Source of the DNA: Spisula solida
Lineage: Eukaryota; Mollusca; Bivalvia; Venerida; Mactridae
Direction of reading: 5' to 3'
Length of the DNA stretch: 64,000 nt
Assembly (NCBI GenBank): GCA_947247005.1
Contig: OX365946.1
Location: 5,092,453 to 5,156,452, forward strand
Part shown: piece by piece, positions 60,780 to 64,000 of the stretch
Layout: every line of letters starts with the position of its first letter
Position numbering within the stretch: the stretch's first letter is position 1
Made by a program: the position numbers and the translations under genes
The notes under the pieces: generated by a model
Told to the model about the DNA's origin: nothing
The model's database searches: none
The model's input: the letters and a program-made list of their open reading frames with translations, nothing else

Positions 60780-61351
60780 GTCATCGCTAAGCGGCATACA
60801 TATAATCGAGACTACCAGTAATGATTTACATTGTTTTTTTTCTCACCTGTAGACTGTTAGTACACAATATTAGATAATAAATTATACATGTTGATCTAAA
60901 TACTGTAACTATTTCGTAGATCTAATCAATGATAAATAATCATGTAGAAGGAATAGATCGGTCGTCTATAGACGATGGGTGGGGGAGTAAATCACAAATC
61001 AACTAAATCTAGATTTTATTTAGAACACATCGTTCGTATTTCATTCGCTTCGACACTGCTTCCGTGAATTGAAATTCTAAACCTTAAACTTACTGTAGAC
61101 ATTTTATATTAAAACAATTAAACATGTTTAATAAACAATGCGCTAGCGTACGACACATCGCAGTAGATTTAACTGAGTCAGTCTTTGTTTACACAACGTC
61201 ATTGGTTACGCTCGTAGTTGAGGAGGATGTACGGGTTAAATAAACAAACCGCGACAATCGCGCGCTGCCAATTACGACGTTTTCGTCGCGCAACTTTGTC
61301 GTCTGCTTTTGACGTTTTGCCCACTAGGTCGGAAATCTCACGCCACGGCTC
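60780..61351. other. ~570-bp segment unique to copy B
   Basis: It replaces the 3.8-kb block of copy A. The right third is unusually GC-rich for this window ('cgcgacaatcgcgcgctgcc', 'gttttcgtcgcgcaac') and contains a 63-codon frame without motifs. No terminal repeats were found. Confidence 0.5.
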
Positions 61352-61682
61352 AAATGTAGAATATATAAATCAGTATATTTTATTATATTTTCTTTCTGTG
61401 TTGCATTAAATTATGACACCATCTTTACAGTAATGCTTTTATACCAGTTTTAGTGAAACGGCTACACTTATATCTGATCGGGAAGTTAGTTTCTATACAT
61501 AGAGTGTTACGTCACATCTTACACATGCGTAGAACGTGGCGCAATAACCTCTGAATGCTCAGAGCTGAATTCTCACACAAGGCGGATGCCTCAACTGTTA
61601 ATAAGGGGGTTGAGACATTCGGGACACTGTCAGTCTCACACAAGCTCTGTCTTACGCGCAATAATACTCATATCCATTTAAA

Positions 61683-62132
61683 ATAAACAAATAAATAAAT
61701 ACATGTATACCAGATTTATATAGCGCCCTTTTCAATCGAACGCACGTTCAAAAGCACTTTACATTATTGTGTCGCAGCCACAAGGCGCAGATGCATCCTC
61801 TACCAGTGCAGATACAGCATGATCTGACAAAAGGGACAGACTGAGAGAAAGACCCTGAAGGGAGAGAGAGAGACACTACATACAGGCATGTCCGGCGCTG
61901 CAAAAGTGCGCCTAGCTCTTATGTCGAACAGACAGCCTGGTTCTTAATGTGCCCGGTGTAAAGCACCGATACACAGCTTCCTGGCACTTCAAGATACTTT
62001 GCAGACAACACGGCCAGATAAAACGGGAAATATTATATAACTATTTCAGAAATGTCAAGTTCCGATGCCAGGGATTGAACCCACGACCTCTGGATTGACA
62101 GCACAGTGCGTTACCACTGAGCTAAATCCGCT
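61683..62132 (-). mobile_element. Long tRNA-headed SINE with AAATA tail (copy B)
   Basis: Duplicate of the SINE at 44,905-45,346. Here the head reads GCGGATTTAGCTCAGTGG and the B box GTGGGTTCAATCCCTGG; the anticodon-like arm has extra changes. The tail of AAATA repeats is at 61,683-61,700. Confidence 0.75.
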
Positions 62133-63573
62133 TATTAAACTCATATGAACTTAGACTACCTCGAACACAAATAACTGATATCTTCATAGGCACTCTATCA
62201 ATGCAGTATTTATGTTTACGGATTTTGTATAATAGTATAGTATACCTTGTACTATTGATTAAAAATAGGTGTGTCCAGTAAACAACATCTGACTATTATT
62301 TACGCAGCAACGGATGCACGTTTTTGATTAAATATTTCAATAAACATTTTTCAGACAAACATACGCATTTATTCAGTGTGATTGTATATTGCGCATGGAA
62401 AAGCCGAGTATCACACGCAATTATGATTGAATGAGAAGTCAGAGGCACGCGTTAAACTGTTGATTGTTTTTTTATTGTAGCTTTATTTATTTGATGAATG
62501 GGGCAATTTGCTAAACACAACATTCATTAAATAATATCGATGTATTGTTTTTGTTTCTGTGATAGAGCTGGTAACAGTTGTTCCATATTGTATGAGTTGT
62601 CAAGCTGTGGCAGATTCCCATTTGTTACACACTGATTCAACTTTTCCTTCCAGACATGCACCCACACAAAATGCTGTAAAAGCATTCGTAGTATTATCCG
62701 GCAGGCAAATGCACTCAATTATTTTTTCTGTCATGATGCAATTGGAATGCTTGCTAGAAATGTCGAGATCAGATCCAGTCCAGCAAATAATCTTAGTGTT
62801 CAGACGCATTCCATTATTTATCAAAGTTACAAGCACATATCAAACACACTATTTAGTTTATATCAACTTGGATAGATATATGTACCACAAACTTTAGCTG
62901 TGTTCATACAATGTCTACAAATATTTCAATTCGATTTGGTAAATTAACGTTCATTTGCATTACTGATGCTACATCGTACGTTGTGACAGTGTAAGGAAAG
63001 TGGAATTGTATGCAACAAGTGCATCGTCATAAAACGATGGATAAACGAACACTTATTACGTCCCACCAAACAGAAATGGACATAATACTAATATACATGT
63101 TTAGACGAGCGCCGACACACGATTTGGCGTTTGAATCGATCTTGCATTTAGCAAACGTCCGGCTTTAGACCAATGCCAACCTAATAGTACGAAATGTAAT
63201 GCACTTACACTTCACCGGGCCAAACTAGTCCGTGTCTAGACTGCCATTGTGAAAAATAACTAACATGTTTGGCTTCAAATGTCTCATTTTGCTAAGTGTG
63301 GAATAAACAAATATACATTTACCCACTCAGACGACAATATTAATCTCAACCATTTTGAATACACCATCTTCCATAATGGCCTCCAAGTTAACGTTCTTTC
63401 TGAACACTTGTAGTAATATAACGGAATATGACCGGAAAACAAAGTATTTATATATGATGTTTTAGTAAAGTAATCAGTATTATGTATCTTTAACTAGGTT
63501 ACAACTATTTCTTTCATTCCAAACTCATCGTATCTTTATATGAAACTGTGTACTTCCAGAAATGAATCTTCTA

Positions 63574-63727
63574 CAGTAACATTTTGCTACCCATATATTT
63601 TAGAAATCATGTGGATCTTTGTAATTTTAAGAACCAAAGTCCTAAATGTTTGAACAGAAATGGTCCACTGTTAAGACCGGATAGCTATAAAGACCAATTT
63701 TTGTACAGGTTTAATAAGCGGGATTTT
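63574..63727. mobile_element. Mariner-type MITE, CAGTAA end (copy B)
   Basis: Duplicate of 46,855-47,012: begins TA then CAGTAACATTTTGCTACC and contains 'gaccggatagctataaagac'. Differences from copy A are scattered substitutions and small indels. Confidence 0.65.
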
Positions 63728-63854
63728 ATATTACGATAGTACCATAATATGGTCGACTAGACTTTTTTCTCTTGTAGCTTCTCCTTTGACAACATTGCCT
63801 GCCTCATATTCTAAAATATATTACTGAAGCACTTACATTTACCACTTCGTATAT

Positions 63855-63925
63855 ACATACATTGATTGATTGATTGATTCATTCATTCATTGATTGATTC
63901 ATTCATGGATTCATTAATTGACATT
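63855..63925. repeat. (ATTG/ATTC)n microsatellite, expanded in copy B
   Basis: Runs of 'gattgattgattgattc' and 'attcattcattgattg' span about 65 bases, against about 30 at 47,231-47,262 in copy A. Repeat-length change since duplication is evident. Confidence 0.8.
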
Positions 63926-63934
63926 GATTTAAAT

Positions 63935-64000
63935 GGAAATATTCTTAAGTGCCCATTAACTTTCTCTTACCTTGGTAGCACTATAACATCAGATGGGGGT
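63935..64000 (+). pseudogene. LINE ORF2 relic, copy B (cut by window edge)
   Basis: The frame reads KCPLTFSYLGSTITSDGG and ends at the window edge. SYLGSTITSDGG is closer to the usual LINE motif (FxYLGSxI) than copy A's FANLGST. This shows that B retains some ancestral residues and that the LINE fragment was present before the large duplication. Confidence 0.75.

Larger units (their letters stand above)
51185..64000. repeat. Large tandem duplication, copy B (runs off the window)
   Basis: Same-strand match to 31,697-47,340, beginning near 'gtttatattcttcgttaaac' and ending at the window edge inside the LINE relic. It is shorter than A because it lacks the 740-bp MITE, the ~300-bp insert, one local repeat unit and the 3.8-kb block. 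It carries its own insertions at 51,294-52,540, 55,893-56,125, 58,224-58,544 and 60,780-61,351. Confidence 0.9.

Overview
This window looks like intergenic, transposon-dominated DNA from an animal nuclear genome, most likely a bivalve mollusc. The sequence is AT-rich. No reading frame exceeds 125 codons and no complete host gene is recognisable. The bivalve guess is an inference: it rests on tandem arrays with ~145-180 bp units that carry phrases such as 'ggccataactcc' and 'accaagtttgat', on ACTG/ACGG-type microsatellites beside those arrays, and on many tRNA-headed SINEs. All of these fit the non-autonomous Helentron/'pearl'-like elements described in bivalves.

Layout. Positions 1-9,000 are a mosaic of a SINE, several tandem-repeat transposable elements and nested insertions. 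The clearest nest is at 5,763-7,606, where a host repeat array is split by a hairpin-ended Helentron-like element, a small GC-richer insert and a 474-bp inverted-repeat element flanked by TTAAG duplications. Positions 9,700-21,600 hold long palindromic (fold-back) elements, two hAT-type elements with perfect 8-bp target duplications, and a mariner-like non-autonomous element with a TA duplication. Positions 21,600-31,700 are largely unassigned single-copy-looking DNA, with a 20-bp tandem array and scattered transposon ends.

The right half is dominated by a large direct duplication. Sequence from about 31,700 recurs, in order, from about 51,185 to the right edge, where 64,000 corresponds to about 47,334. 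This implies a tandem unit of roughly 19.5 kb whose second copy runs off the window. The copies are diverged (about 85-95% identical by eye) and differ by discrete insertions. Copy A has a 740-bp TA-flanked element that is absent at the matching site in copy B. Copy B has a 321-bp inverted-repeat element absent from A. Copy B also has a 1.25-kb block carrying a 154-bp MITE identical to one 49.6 kb away.

Protein-coding traces are relics: a LINE reverse transcriptase C-terminus in both copies, a second LINE tail in both copies, and a Tc1-like transposase tail whose catalytic glutamate codon has become a stop. One open segment resembling an exon occurs in both copies, with faint resemblance to the start of a TIR domain. 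I regard this as unproven. No new cellular system is visible; the interest lies in the mobile elements, their nesting, and the paired filled and empty sites.
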